Shown in pieces: positions 34,701-42,886 of a stretch of 64,000 nucleotides of DNA. Under the pieces are notes generated by a model, which ran no database searches, was not told the DNA's origin, and saw only the letters and a list, made by a program, of their open reading frames with translations. How positions within the stretch are numbered: position 1 is the stretch's first letter; every line of letters starts with the position of its first letter. A program made the position numbers and the translations under genes. The stretch comes from CAWDVB01 sp963824105 (GTDB taxonomy: Bacteria; Actinomycetota; Actinomycetes; Propionibacteriales; Nocardioidaceae): assembly GCA_963824105.1 (NCBI GenBank), contig CAWGNN010000006.1, forward strand, positions 186,001-250,000, read 5' to 3'.

Positions 34701-35178
34701 GGTCGACTGGGGTGACGGCACGAGCACCCCGGCGAAGTCGCTCGGGCTGGCCCGCGGGGCCGTGCTCAAGCACACCTACCTCCACCTCTACGGCGGCACC
34801 TACCCCGTCACCTTCACCGTCACCGACAACGACGGGGCCTCCACCACCAGCACGCTGAGCGCGGTGGTGCACCCGGCGTCGCCGCGCCAGGTGAAGAGCC
34901 GCCGGTGGCGCAAGGGCCTGAGGCTGGGCGTCTCCGCCGTGGAGCTCGACAAAGCCTCGGCGATCATGCCGGCGCTCTCCATCTCCCGGGACGCGGCGGT
35001 GCTGTCCTTGCTGAGACTCGTCCAGAAGTCGCACGCGAACCTCTCCCCGAGCCTGGCCGCGTGGAAGGAGCACAAGTACCATCAGTCGCTCTCGGCTGCC
35101 AACAGGGCCATCGCAGCGGGCAACACCGCCCCAGCCGTCGACCACCTGCTGATGGCGCTCAGGATCGTGGTGGGCTGA
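31783..35178 (+). CDS. Large secreted PKD-repeat protein
   Basis: The product is about 1,131 residues. The N-terminus (RRSAVALFTRLPWAVPIVAI) is an export signal. Residues about 50-240 form an unrecognised domain with paired cysteines. Residues about 245-335 are strongly hydrophobic and Gly/Ala-rich, with two or three possible membrane spans. From about 540 to 1010 there are five PKD-type beta domains with DFGDGT or DWGDGT motifs near 572, 662, 772, 867 (degenerate) and 973; two share PGVLDTHT-x-TVDWGDGT. The last 90 residues are helical. PKD domains are usually extracellular adhesion or spacer modules. The start is unsure: TTG 31783 is in frame, while ATG 31778, better placed behind AAGGAGGAG, is out of frame by one base. 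Confidence 0.82.
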   Translation: MSRRSAVALFTRLPWAVPIVAIAVVLSSQPAQPVTPALRLAASTSGTSSDPTNPCDNLYVSSGDFNNPHTVTGNTVVQRDLKDSCLLEQEVVTKIVADRGMSDTAAARQEVMTYGRDAVRAGLYLRLMNLAKQDLDNRNDPSHAKPLTATEQGGLNWFKKQLAFQNLQIAKDAQAEYNAWDANKCTWQPPSGSGVTYSTLGSDCQQGVNGLWTGDPIPPSLKQFVTIGQWDFLHSVDSSTDLSTTMVATSANLAVALSAIAGGVAFAGLSGGFVLTTLFTTTVGSVIMPYAALAGAGAGVGISGVIVLAAALLVILAIVGGTAATIARIIQLADAAALPDKLQQLVDDASAKEVDPTKVSLDDYVSSTVTADQTQFLYLAYVLATLPRHAPIAGALPTATPDPAPAAPWFKLTQGGQTTQAQSFLSSIGGTVYRVSLNHDWWVLVPQDGGSRLLDPVLTDPYYGGASAAAGLIGYATGGSYGSGAFTVQKTKNADGSTPTALGTKASSFTIAAPPLSDPSDGKAADAQALKVALTPEPTATLSGVSVSPTSLHAGKTAKISGSSQYAASVKVDFGDGTATTTLTPAADGSFSTTHEYDTEGTWSPTVTAYSRTGVAGNVSTKSIQVLAELPATVDTLSPVSGNEGDSLTVSGTTTDAAKVSIDFGDGSAAKVLDVTGDAFSVDHTYVDNVTGSVTVTPVSPLGKDGTPVSATLDIANVAPSLGSLALSLADGSSDPVTVTPVPDTGATPSDTVRLMIPFTDPGVLDTHTATVDWGDGTTQTDVPITSGGYVDHVYDGSVADGPTTVTVTVADNGGGVSNVATADLRVDGKPQITKAPKTVHVKEGSKLTISGLVTDGVLSGGHVAARWHDGSHSKSAVTPVAPFTGDFSLSHIYADNKPGNAPYKVRLSPTDTDNLTGATQYVNVVVRNVAPSMVWRIITPANRSKSIIRPYEPVILKMVFSDPGVLDTHTVTVDWGDGTSTPAKSLGLARGAVLKHTYLHLYGGTYPVTFTVTDNDGASTTSTLSAVVHPASPRQVKSRRWRKGLRLGVSAVELDKASAIMPALSISRDAAVLSLLRLVQKSHANLSPSLAAWKEHKYHQSLSAANRAIAAGNTAPAVDHLLMALRIVVG

Positions 35179-35198
35179 GCGCCTCGACGTGATGCACG

Positions 35199-35232
35199 AA
35201 GCGGCCCTCCACCCGTGGGTGGAGGGCCGCTT
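35199..35232. terminator. Strong bidirectional terminator hairpin
   Basis: AAGCGGCCCTCCACCC and GGGTGGAGGGCCGCTT form a perfect 16-bp stem with a 2-nt loop between the convergent PKD and etfA genes. Confidence 0.9.
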
Positions 35233-35247
35233 GGTGCTATGGCTTTG

Positions 35248-36195
35248 TCAGCCCTTGCGCTTGACGATCTCCTCGGTCGTGGCCGGCACCACGACGTGCA
35301 GGTCACCGACGACGCCGAAGTCGACCATCTCGAAGATCGGTGCCTCCGAGTCCTTGTTGACCGCGACGATGGTCTTCGAGGTCTGCATCCCGGCCCGGTG
35401 CTGGATCGCCCCCGAGATGCCGGCTCCGATGTAGAGCTGCGGCGAGACGACCTTCCCGGTCTGCCCGATCTGGTAGGAGTGCGGGTACCAACCCGAGTCG
35501 ACCGCTGCACGTGAGGCACCCACCGCGCCCCCGAGCGAGTCGGCCATCGCCTCGATCTCGGAGAAGTCCTCCCCCACACCTCGCCCACCGGCGACCACGA
35601 TCGCAGCCTCGGTCAGCTCAGGGCGTCCGGAGGCCCGCTTCGGCTCGCTCGCAACAACCTTGGCGGCCTGCGCGGCGTCGGAGATGGCCACCGCGACGCT
35701 CCCCACCGCACCGGCACCCTCAGCCGGCTCCGGGGTGGCGGCGTTGGCCTTGACCGCGATGATCGGTGTCCCCTTGGTGACCTTCGACCGGACGGTGAAG
35801 TTGCCGGCGAACGCCGACAGCGTCGCGACCGGTCCGGCCTCGACGTCGACGGCGTCGACGATCAGACCCGACTCGAGCTTCACGGCGAGGCGCGCCGCGA
35901 CCTCCTTGCCGGCGGTGGAGGACGGGACCAGGATCGCGCCCGGTGACGCTGTGGCGGCGATCTGGGCCAGGGCCTCTGCGGCGGGAGCCACGAGGAAGCC
36001 ATCGATCCCACCCCCATCGACCGTGTAGATCTTCTCCGCGCCGTACTGCTTGAGAGTCGCCTCGGCGTCGCCGCCGAGCGCTCCGACGAAGACCGCGGAC
36101 GGCTCACCGAGTCGGCGGGCGATCGTCAGGAGCTCGTTGGTGGTCTTGCGCACTGCTCCGTCGACGTGGTCGACGAGCACCAGGATCTCGCTCAT
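35248..36195 (-). CDS. etfA: Electron transfer flavoprotein subunit alpha
   Basis: This 315-residue FAD-binding subunit of ETF (FixB family) accepts electrons from acyl-CoA dehydrogenases. The C-terminal FAD domain shows VVAGGRGVGEDFSEIEAMA, the GQTGKVVSPQLYIGAGISGA segment (quoted within 20 residues) and HRAGMQTSKTIVAVNKD. It follows etfB by 14 bp in an operon. Confidence 0.97.
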   Translation of the reverse strand: MSEILVLVDHVDGAVRKTTNELLTIARRLGEPSAVFVGALGGDAEATLKQYGAEKIYTVDGGGIDGFLVAPAAEALAQIAATASPGAILVPSSTAGKEVAARLAVKLESGLIVDAVDVEAGPVATLSAFAGNFTVRSKVTKGTPIIAVKANAATPEPAEGAGAVGSVAVAISDAAQAAKVVASEPKRASGRPELTEAAIVVAGGRGVGEDFSEIEAMADSLGGAVGASRAAVDSGWYPHSYQIGQTGKVVSPQLYIGAGISGAIQHRAGMQTSKTIVAVNKDSEAPIFEMVDFGVVGDLHVVVPATTEEIVKRKG

Positions 36196-36209
36196 TTCCT
36201 CAGCCCTCC

Positions 36210-36992
36210 TCAGATGAACTTCTTGGCGGCCAGGAACTCGACGAGCGCCGTCGCTCCCGAGCCGCCATCGTCGGTCACGATCTCGCCCTTGGTCCGCGGC
36301 GGTCGCGCTTCCACGGCTTCCACCGCGCTCCAGGCGGCCGACAGGCCCACCTGCGCGGGGTCGATGCCGAGGTCGGCCAGCGAGAGGGAGGTGACCTCCT
36401 TCTTCTTCGCCGCCATGATCCCCTTGAACGACGGGTAACGGGCCTCACCGGTCCGGTCGGTCACCGACACGACAAGTGGGAGCTCGGCCTCGATCGTGTC
36501 GGTCGAGGTGTCGCTGTCGCGCTTGATGGTCACCGTCGAGCCGGACACCGAGATGCTGTCGGCGAAGGTGAGCTGCGGGACTCCGAGCCGCTCCGACAGC
36601 ATTGCCGGGACGACACCCATGCCCGAGTCGGTCGTGCCCATCCCGCAGAGGACCAGGTCGTGGTCGGTCTTCTTGATCGCCTCGGCGAGCACCAGGGAGG
36701 TGGCCAGCGCGTCGGAGCCGGCGATCGCGTCGTCGACCACGTGCACGCCCTTGTCGGCGCCCATCTGCAGCGCCTTGCGGATCGCCGCGTCCGCTTGCTG
36801 GGGGCCGACGGTCAGGACCGTGACCTCCTCGAAGACCCCGGACTCCTTGAGCTGGAGAGCCTGCTCGACGGCGTACTCGTCGAGCTCGCACAACAGTCCA
36901 TCGACACCGACGCGGTCGACGGTGTTGTCATCCTCGAACCGGCGATCCGACGTCGAGTCGGGCACGTACTTCACACATACGACAATGTCCAT
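36210..36992 (-). CDS. etfB: Electron transfer flavoprotein subunit beta
   Basis: This 260-residue FixA-family subunit binds AMP and docks on dehydrogenases. Signatures: MDIVVCVKYVPDS at the N-terminus, VLTVGPQQADAAIRKALQMG and the recognition loop LPLVVSVTDRTGEARYPSFK (within 20 residues). First gene of the etfBA operon, starting at ATG 36992. A possible regulatory dyad lies about 50 bp upstream. Confidence 0.97.
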   Translation of the reverse strand: MDIVVCVKYVPDSTSDRRFEDDNTVDRVGVDGLLCELDEYAVEQALQLKESGVFEEVTVLTVGPQQADAAIRKALQMGADKGVHVVDDAIAGSDALATSLVLAEAIKKTDHDLVLCGMGTTDSGMGVVPAMLSERLGVPQLTFADSISVSGSTVTIKRDSDTSTDTIEAELPLVVSVTDRTGEARYPSFKGIMAAKKKEVTSLSLADLGIDPAQVGLSAAWSAVEAVEARPPRTKGEIVTDDGGSGATALVEFLAAKKFI

Positions 36993-37042
36993 GGCATTGG
37001 TGGTCCTCTCGGACCCCTCCTCGTTAGTCGGTCTCAGGTGAT

Positions 37043-37059
37043 GTTACTAGCGCGTAGCA
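37043..37059. promoter_or_regulatory. Possible operator upstream of etfB
   Basis: GTTACTAGCGCGTAGCA contains TAC-N6-GTA with a GC core, resembling TetR-type operators found before actinobacterial fatty acid oxidation genes. The symmetry is partial, so this is weak. Confidence 0.25.
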
Positions 37060-37144
37060 TGCGGTGGAACCTGCTCCCCGGGTGGGGAGGATCACAGCCC
37101 GGTGGGCCTCCATCGGCGCCGTCGAGCCCCTCGGCCCACCCGGC

Positions 37145-37924
37145 TCACCTGCCGTCGAAGACGGCCTTCCCCGGCCCGCTCTCCATGAAGGAGCGCATGC
37201 CGGTCGTGCGGTCGTCGGTGGCGAAGAGCCCGGCGAACTGGATCCGCTCGATCTCCAGCCCGGTCTCCAGGTCGACCTCGAGCCCGCGGTCGACCGCTTC
37301 CTTGGCCGCTCGAAGTGCGTAGGTCGCGGCGCCGGCGAACCTGGCCGCCCAGGCACGTGCCTCGTCGTAGACCGCGTCCGCCGGGACCACCTTGTCGACC
37401 AACCCGATCGCCAGCGCCTCCTGGGCGGGCACGAATCGCCCGGTGAAGATCATGTCCTTGGCCTTCGACGGGCCGACCAGCCTGGTCAGCCGCTGGGTGC
37501 CCCCGGCGCCGGGGATGATGCCGAGCAGGATCTCCGGCTGGCCCAGGGTCGCGTTGTCCGCAGCGATCCGGTAGTCGGCGCAGAGCGCCAGCTCGCAGCC
37601 TCCGCCGAGGGCGTAGCCGGTGACTGCGGCGACGACGGGCTTCGGGATCTTCGCTACGGCCGTGAACGAGGACTGCAGCCCGGCGGAGCGGTCGACCATG
37701 TCGGTGTAGGACATGTCGGCCATCTCCTTGATGTCGGCTCCGGCGGCGAAGTTCCACTCCCCGCCGTAGACGATCACTGCCTTGACGTCGCCACGCTCGG
37801 CCGCTTCGGTCGCGGCAGCCCGAATCTCCTCCTGGACCTGCGCGTTCAGCGCGTTCATCTTCGGCCGGTCGATGCGGATCGTCCCGACCCCGTCGGCCAC
37901 TTCGAGGTTCACGAAATCACCCAT
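37145..37924 (-). CDS. Enoyl-CoA hydratase/isomerase family protein
   Basis: This 259-residue crotonase-fold protein probably hydrates trans-2-enoyl-CoA in beta-oxidation. The CoA/oxyanion motif is FAAGADIKEMADM; the second oxyanion segment with its glutamates is ALGGGCELALCADYRIA and GQPEILLGIIPGAGGTQRL. Both glutamates of a true hydratase (in GQPEILLG and nearby) appear to be present. It lies downstream of glgX in divergent orientation and near etfBA, matching an acyl-CoA oxidation theme. Confidence 0.93.
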   Translation of the reverse strand: MGDFVNLEVADGVGTIRIDRPKMNALNAQVQEEIRAAATEAAERGDVKAVIVYGGEWNFAAGADIKEMADMSYTDMVDRSAGLQSSFTAVAKIPKPVVAAVTGYALGGGCELALCADYRIAADNATLGQPEILLGIIPGAGGTQRLTRLVGPSKAKDMIFTGRFVPAQEALAIGLVDKVVPADAVYDEARAWAARFAGAATYALRAAKEAVDRGLEVDLETGLEIERIQFAGLFATDDRTTGMRSFMESGPGKAVFDGR

Positions 37925-37985
37925 GAGCCGTCCCTTCCGTCAAGGTGACGAGCCTAGACCCGTCCGGGCCCCCCACAATGGTCCC

Positions 37986-40100
37986 GTGACAGACGCCACA
38001 GAGGGGCCGCTGGCCTGGCCCGGCACCCACGACCCGCTCGGCGCCCAATGGTCCGAAGAGTCGACGAACTTCGCAGTCTGGGCCCGGGAGGCAACCTCGG
38101 TCTGGGTCTGCCTCTTCGACGAGGAAGGAGTCGAGACGCGGTGGCGGCTGACCGAGCAGACCCTTGGCGTCTGGCACGGAGCGGTCCCCGGGGTCGAGGT
38201 CGGGCAGCGGTACGGCTACCGCGCCGACGGACCCTGGTCTCCGGAGACGGGCCGGGTGTTCAACCCCGCGAAGCTGCTGCTCGACCCCTACGCGACTGCG
38301 GTCTGCGGGGAGTTCCGCACCGACCTTCCGGTCGTCAAGGCGGCTCGGGGCAGCAGCCCCAACCCCGCCGACACGGCGCCGTACGTCGGGCGCTCGCTCG
38401 TGACCGACGACAGGTTCGACTGGGAGGACGATGCCGCGCCCCGCACTCCCTGGGCCGAGACCGTCATCTACGAGACCCACGTACGCGGGTTCACCCGGCA
38501 GCACCCCGACGTGCCGGCCGATCTCCGCGGTACCTACGCCGGCCTGGCCCACCCTGCCGTCGTCGACTACCTGCGTGACCTCGGCGTCACTGCCGTCGAG
38601 TTGTTGCCGGTGCAGGAGTTCGTGTCCGAGCCCGCGCTGCAGGCAGACGGGCGGGTCAACTACTGGGGCTACAACCCCATCGCCTACTTCGCCCCGCACC
38701 AGCACTACTCCAGCCAGGGCAACCGCGGAGGCCAGATCTCCGACTTCAAGCACCTGGTCAAACAACTGCACCGGGCGGGCATCGAGGTCATCCTCGACGT
38801 GGTCTACAACCACACCGCCGAGGCAGCCTTCGACGGGCCGGTGCTCAGCTACCGCGGCCTGGACGACATCAGCTACTACATGCGGGTCAACGGCGACACC
38901 GAGAGCGACCACTACTTCGACAGCACCGGGTGCGGAAACACCCTCGACGCGACCCACCCCGCCGCGCTGCGGCTCATCCTCGACTCGCTGCGCTACTGGG
39001 TGGAGGAGATGCACGTCGACGGGTTCCGCTTCGACCTCGCCTCCGCCCTCACCCGCACCCACAACGAGATCGACATGGGTTCGGACTTCCTGGTCGCGAT
39101 CAGCCAGGACCCGGTGCTGCGACGGGTGAAGCTCATCGCCGAGCCGTGGGACGTCACCATGGACGGCTACCTCACCGGGTCCTTCCCCCCGCCGTGGTGC
39201 GAGTGGAACGACCGGTTCCGGGACACGGTTCGCGACTTCTGGCGGACCGACTCCGGCGGCGTCCGCGAGGTCGCGAGCCGGCTCGCTGGGTCCAGCGACA
39301 TGTACGCCGACGACGGCCGCTCGCCGTACGCGTCGATCAACTTCATCACCGCCCACGACGGCTTCACCCTGCGTGACCTGGTCAGCTACAACGAGAAGCA
39401 CAACGAGGACAACGGCGAGGACAACCGCGACGGTGCCGACCACAACCGGTCCTGGAACTGCGGCGTCGAGGGCGAGACCGACGACCCCGAGGTGCTCTCC
39501 CTGCGCCACCGGCAGGCCGCCAACCTGATGGCCACGCTCTGCCTGGCCACCGGTGTGCCGATGATCTCCGCCGGCGACGAGCGAGGCCGCACCCGGCGGG
39601 GCAACAACAACCCGTACGTGCAGGACAACGAGATCTCCTGGATGGACTGGTCCGACGGGTGGTGGGACCTGCACGACCTCACCCGGCGGGTGCTGGCGTT
39701 GCGACGCGACCACCCCGCGTTGCGGCAGCGACACCACTTCGAGGGAACGCCGACGCGGCCGGGCGGCCCCAAGGACCTGGTCTGGCTGCACCCGCACGGC
39801 CACGAGATGACCATCGAGGACTGGCACGATGGGACCAACCACGCCCTGGGCATGTTCTTGTCCGGCACCCCGCTGCGTGCGCCGGGCCGACACGGGGAGG
39901 TCCTCTACGACAAGTCGTTCCTGATCTGGTTCAACGCGCTGCCCGAGCCGATGACGGTGCACATACCCGAGCAGACATGGGGGAGCTCCGGAGACGTCGT
40001 GCTCTCCACCGACCCGGCGCACCGGATCGGAACTCCCGTGGGAGCCGGGGGTCAGCTCACGCTCTGTGAACGCAGTCTGGTGGTCCTGCGCAGTCAGTGA
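37986..40100 (+). CDS. glgX: Glycogen debranching enzyme
   Basis: This 704-residue GH13 enzyme hydrolyses alpha-1,6 branches of limit dextrins. After an N-terminal CBM48 (residues about 15-110) the barrel has DVVYNHT, the nucleophile region GFRFDLASALTR, the acid/base EPWDVTMDGYL and INFITAHDGF. The stretch DNEISWMDW near 520 is typical of GlgX/TreX. GTG 37986 is chosen because the longer frame runs into the enoyl-CoA hydratase promoter. Transcribed alone or with pncA 45 bp later. Confidence 0.96.
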   Translation: MTDATEGPLAWPGTHDPLGAQWSEESTNFAVWAREATSVWVCLFDEEGVETRWRLTEQTLGVWHGAVPGVEVGQRYGYRADGPWSPETGRVFNPAKLLLDPYATAVCGEFRTDLPVVKAARGSSPNPADTAPYVGRSLVTDDRFDWEDDAAPRTPWAETVIYETHVRGFTRQHPDVPADLRGTYAGLAHPAVVDYLRDLGVTAVELLPVQEFVSEPALQADGRVNYWGYNPIAYFAPHQHYSSQGNRGGQISDFKHLVKQLHRAGIEVILDVVYNHTAEAAFDGPVLSYRGLDDISYYMRVNGDTESDHYFDSTGCGNTLDATHPAALRLILDSLRYWVEEMHVDGFRFDLASALTRTHNEIDMGSDFLVAISQDPVLRRVKLIAEPWDVTMDGYLTGSFPPPWCEWNDRFRDTVRDFWRTDSGGVREVASRLAGSSDMYADDGRSPYASINFITAHDGFTLRDLVSYNEKHNEDNGEDNRDGADHNRSWNCGVEGETDDPEVLSLRHRQAANLMATLCLATGVPMISAGDERGRTRRGNNNPYVQDNEISWMDWSDGWWDLHDLTRRVLALRRDHPALRQRHHFEGTPTRPGGPKDLVWLHPHGHEMTIEDWHDGTNHALGMFLSGTPLRAPGRHGEVLYDKSFLIWFNALPEPMTVHIPEQTWGSSGDVVLSTDPAHRIGTPVGAGGQLTLCERSLVVLRSQ

Positions 40101-40132
40101 CTCTGGCCCTAGGGATGCACGCGCGGTGGTCG

Positions 40133-40138
40133 TACCCT
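40133..40138 (+). promoter_or_regulatory. -10 box (TACCCT), leaderless start of pncA
   Basis: TACCCT ends 7 nt before ATG 40146 and there is no Shine-Dalgarno. Confidence 0.5.
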
Positions 40139-40145
40139 CGGACCC

Positions 40146-40721
40146 ATGAGGCACGCACTGATCGTGGTGGACGTCCAGAACGACTTCTGCGAGGGAGGCA
40201 GCCTCGCGGTGGCCGGGGGCGCCCAGGTTGCGGCGCGGATCGCCACCTTGCTGCACCACTGGACCGAGCGTGATCCCGAGGCGCCCGACTACACCGTCGT
40301 CGTCGCCACCAAGGACCACCACGTCGACCCAGGGGAGCACTTCAGCGGAGATCCCGACTACGTCGACACCTGGCCAGCCCATTGCGTGGCCGGCACCGAC
40401 GGCGAGGCGTTCCACCCCAACCTCGACCCGCAGCCCTTCGACGCGGTCTTCCTCAAGGGTGAGCACGAGGCGGCCTACTCCGGCTTCGAGGGGCACGACG
40501 TCGACGGCTCCGACCTGGCCACCTGGCTCCGCAACCACAAGATCACCGACGTCGACGTGTGCGGACTGGCCACCGACTACTGCGTCCGGGCCACCGCCCT
40601 TGATGCCGTCAAGGAGGGCTTCAAGGTCCGCCTGCTCAGCGACCTGGTCGCCGGGGTGGCGCCGGCGACGACGGAGGCAGCGCTCCAGGAGCTGACGGCG
40701 GCCGGAGCAGTCGTCGTCTGA
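40146..40721 (+). CDS. pncA: Nicotinamidase / pyrazinamidase
   Basis: This 191-residue isochorismatase-fold hydrolase deamidates nicotinamide to nicotinate for NAD salvage. The catalytic Asp is in LIVVDVQNDFCEGGSL, the Lys in AVFLKGEHEAAYS, and the Cys in VCGLATDYCVRATALDA. Metal-ligand residues appear in KDHHVDPGEHF. The length is typical. Confidence 0.96.
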   Translation: MRHALIVVDVQNDFCEGGSLAVAGGAQVAARIATLLHHWTERDPEAPDYTVVVATKDHHVDPGEHFSGDPDYVDTWPAHCVAGTDGEAFHPNLDPQPFDAVFLKGEHEAAYSGFEGHDVDGSDLATWLRNHKITDVDVCGLATDYCVRATALDAVKEGFKVRLLSDLVAGVAPATTEAALQELTAAGAVVV

Positions 40722-40734
40722 CCGCCGACGCAGT

Positions 40735-40759
40735 CCGGCCCAGAACTGGCTAGGGCCGG
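40735..40759. terminator. Bidirectional hairpin between pncA and prmC-like gene
   Basis: CCGGCCC (40735-40741) pairs with GGGCCGG (40753-40759), and the prmC-like stop lies within the hairpin loop. It can stop both convergent transcripts. Confidence 0.6.
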
Positions 40760-41514
40760 GTTCCGATCAGCACGACGGTGCCGCTCTCGTCGTCGCGTTT
40801 CCCGGTGGGGATCAGCCCCGTGCCGGAGAACATCCGCTCGCCTGCCTCGGCTTGACCACTGCTCACCTCCACGAGCAGCGATCCTCCGACCTCGAGCCAG
40901 TGCGACGCACCCTCGGCCACCCGCCAGACGACTGCCAGCCCGTCGGAGCCACCGTCGAGGGCGGTCCGTGGCTCGTAGTCTCGGGCCTCCGGCGGCAGAA
41001 GTCCCAGCTCGCCGGAGGGCACGTAGGGGACGTTGGCCATGACCAGACTGAGGCGTCCCCGCAGCTCGCCGGGCAGAGCGTCGAAGAGGTCGCCGGTGAA
41101 CACTTCGGCCTTGCCCTTGAGGTTCCGTTCGGCACAAGCCACGGCTGCGGGGTCAATGTCCGCGGCAACCGCCTGCAGGTCCGGCCGTTGTGCCAGCAGG
41201 GCCAGGGTGATCGCCCCCGATCCGCAGCACAGGTCCGCGACCAGCGCCCCCTGGGGTGCAAGCGCTGCTGCCTGCGCCACCATCAGAGCCGTCCGCTGAC
41301 GCGGGACGAAGACCCCCGGGTCGAGCCGGACCCGCACCCCAGAGAAGTCGACCCAGCCGAGGACCACCTCCACAGGCTCTCCGGCGACTCTGCGATCGAC
41401 CAGCTCTTCCAGCGCCTCCTGCGACCCAGCGACCCCGCGCAGCAGGGCCGCCTCCTCCTCGGCGAAGACACAGCCCGCCGTCCGCAGCCGAGCGACGACC
41501 GGATCCAGCTCCAT
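40750..41514 (-). CDS. PrmC/HemK-like N5-glutamine methyltransferase paralogue
   Basis: This 254-residue class I SAM methyltransferase has the SAM loop VADLCCGSGAITLALL and the active-site segment SLVMANVPYVPSGEL. True PrmC has NPPY; here it is NVPY, a variation common to an actinobacterial paralogue group, so release-factor specificity is unsure. The N-terminal helical domain is PrmC-like (GVFVPRQRTALMVA matches the usual PR-T-E loop). Start ATG 41514. Confidence 0.85.
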   Translation of the reverse strand: MELDPVVARLRTAGCVFAEEEAALLRGVAGSQEALEELVDRRVAGEPVEVVLGWVDFSGVRVRLDPGVFVPRQRTALMVAQAAALAPQGALVADLCCGSGAITLALLAQRPDLQAVAADIDPAAVACAERNLKGKAEVFTGDLFDALPGELRGRLSLVMANVPYVPSGELGLLPPEARDYEPRTALDGGSDGLAVVWRVAEGASHWLEVGGSLLVEVSSGQAEAGERMFSGTGLIPTGKRDDESGTVVLIGTRP

Positions 41515-41582
41515 AGCCGCATCCTCGCAGCAATCCGGCCCGTCCCGCGCTCGGAAAACGCCTAGAAACGAGACGACGGCCG

Positions 41583-41588
41583 TAGGGT
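41583..41588 (+). promoter_or_regulatory. -10 box (TAGGGT), leaderless start of MFS gene
   Basis: TAGGGT ends 6 nt before GTG 41595 with no Shine-Dalgarno. Confidence 0.55.
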
Positions 41589-41594
41589 CCCTTC

Positions 41595-42821
41595 GTGACC
41601 CCGCGCGCGCTGCCTGCCTCGCTCTCGCCGCTGCGGGAGGCGTCGTTCCGCTGGTACTTCCTGGCTCGGCTGACCGCGATGTCGGGCACCTCGATGGCGT
41701 CGATCGCACTGGCTTTCGCGGTCCTCGACATCACCGACTCGGCGAGCGCTCTGGGCCAGGTGCTCGCCGCCCACACCATCCCGCTGGTCATCTTCCTGTT
41801 GGCCGGTGGCGTGATCGCCGACCGGCTGCCGCGGGGGCTGGTGATCCAGGGATCGAACGTGGCCAGCGCCGTGCTCCAGGCGGTGGCAGCCACTCTGGTC
41901 ATCACCGGCCGCGCCGACATCTGGATGCTGGTGCTCGTCGAGTTCGGCCACGGTATGACCTCGGCCATCGGGATGCCTGCGATGGGCGCGATCGTGCCGC
42001 AGCTGGTGGACAAGCGCGAGCTGCAGCAGGCCAACGTGCTGCTGTCCATGACGCGGGCGGTGGTGAGCGTGGTCGGGCCCTCGATCGCGGGGATCCTGGT
42101 CGTCACGGCCGGCCCCGGATGGGCACTCGCCGCGGACGCCTCCACCTGGGCGATCGCCGCCCTGCTGATGACGCGGGTCAGACCTCCCGGCCGGGTCCGC
42201 GCCGCGGACCCCTCGGCGAACGTCCTGCGCGAGCTGCGCGAGGGGTGGTCGGTGTTCCGCGGCACCACCTGGCTGTGGACTGTCGTGGTTGCGTTCGGGT
42301 TCCTCAACGCGATCCACACCGGAGCGCTCCTGACCCTCGGTCCTCCCTTGGCCAAGCAGACGATCGGCGAACAGGGCTGGGGTCTGGCCCTGTCGGCGGA
42401 GTCGGTGGGGGTGCTGGCCATGACCGTGCTCCTGCTGCGCGTGCGTTTCCGGCGCCCGCTCCGCGCCGGCATGGTCGCGATCGCGGCGGTCGCCCTGCCC
42501 ATGCTCGTGTTCGGCGCCGGGCTGGGCCTCCCGTGGCTGCTCGTCGCGATGGTGGTCAGCGGGGCCGGGATGGAGATCTTCAGCCTCGGCTGGAACCTCG
42601 CGATGCAGGAGAACATCGCCGAGGACATGCTGGCCAGGGCCTACTCCTACGACGCGCTCGGGTCCTTCGTGGCGATGCCGATCGGGCAGTTGGCCTACGG
42701 GCCGCTCGGCGAAGCGTTCGGCTACGAGCCGGTGCTGATCACCAGCGGGGTGGTCTACCTCGGCATCTGCGCCCTCACCCTGAGCGTGAGACCGGTCCGG
42801 GTCCTGCCCCGGGCCACCTGA
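41595..42821 (+). CDS. MFS transporter (12-TM, MFS_3 / EntS-like)
   Basis: This 408-residue major facilitator has about 12 helices and the motif A variant LAGGVIADRLPRGLVIQGSN between helices 2 and 3, with a matching helix 5 motif (VSVVGPSIAGILV). The family includes exporters of siderophores and macrolides, but the substrate cannot be read. GTG 41595 is set by the leaderless -10 box. Divergent from the PrmC-like gene over 80 bp. Confidence 0.88.
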   Translation: MTPRALPASLSPLREASFRWYFLARLTAMSGTSMASIALAFAVLDITDSASALGQVLAAHTIPLVIFLLAGGVIADRLPRGLVIQGSNVASAVLQAVAATLVITGRADIWMLVLVEFGHGMTSAIGMPAMGAIVPQLVDKRELQQANVLLSMTRAVVSVVGPSIAGILVVTAGPGWALAADASTWAIAALLMTRVRPPGRVRAADPSANVLRELREGWSVFRGTTWLWTVVVAFGFLNAIHTGALLTLGPPLAKQTIGEQGWGLALSAESVGVLAMTVLLLRVRFRRPLRAGMVAIAAVALPMLVFGAGLGLPWLLVAMVVSGAGMEIFSLGWNLAMQENIAEDMLARAYSYDALGSFVAMPIGQLAYGPLGEAFGYEPVLITSGVVYLGICALTLSVRPVRVLPRAT

Positions 42822-42886
42822 CCGGTTCGGCGCCCTGCTGCAGGAAGGGCCCTAGACTCGGGAAGCGAATCGAGCGGGGGCCGCCT

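Noticed and set aside
37917..40538. Open frame of 873 codons antisense to glgX and pncA
   Set aside because: It is a shadow of two well-supported enzymes, and its Val/Gly/Asp-rich composition is typical of antisense reading in GC-rich DNA.
40750..41514. Naming the methyltransferase prmC outright
   Set aside because: Its active-site motif is NVPY rather than NPPY and it is not next to prfA, so it is probably a paralogue.
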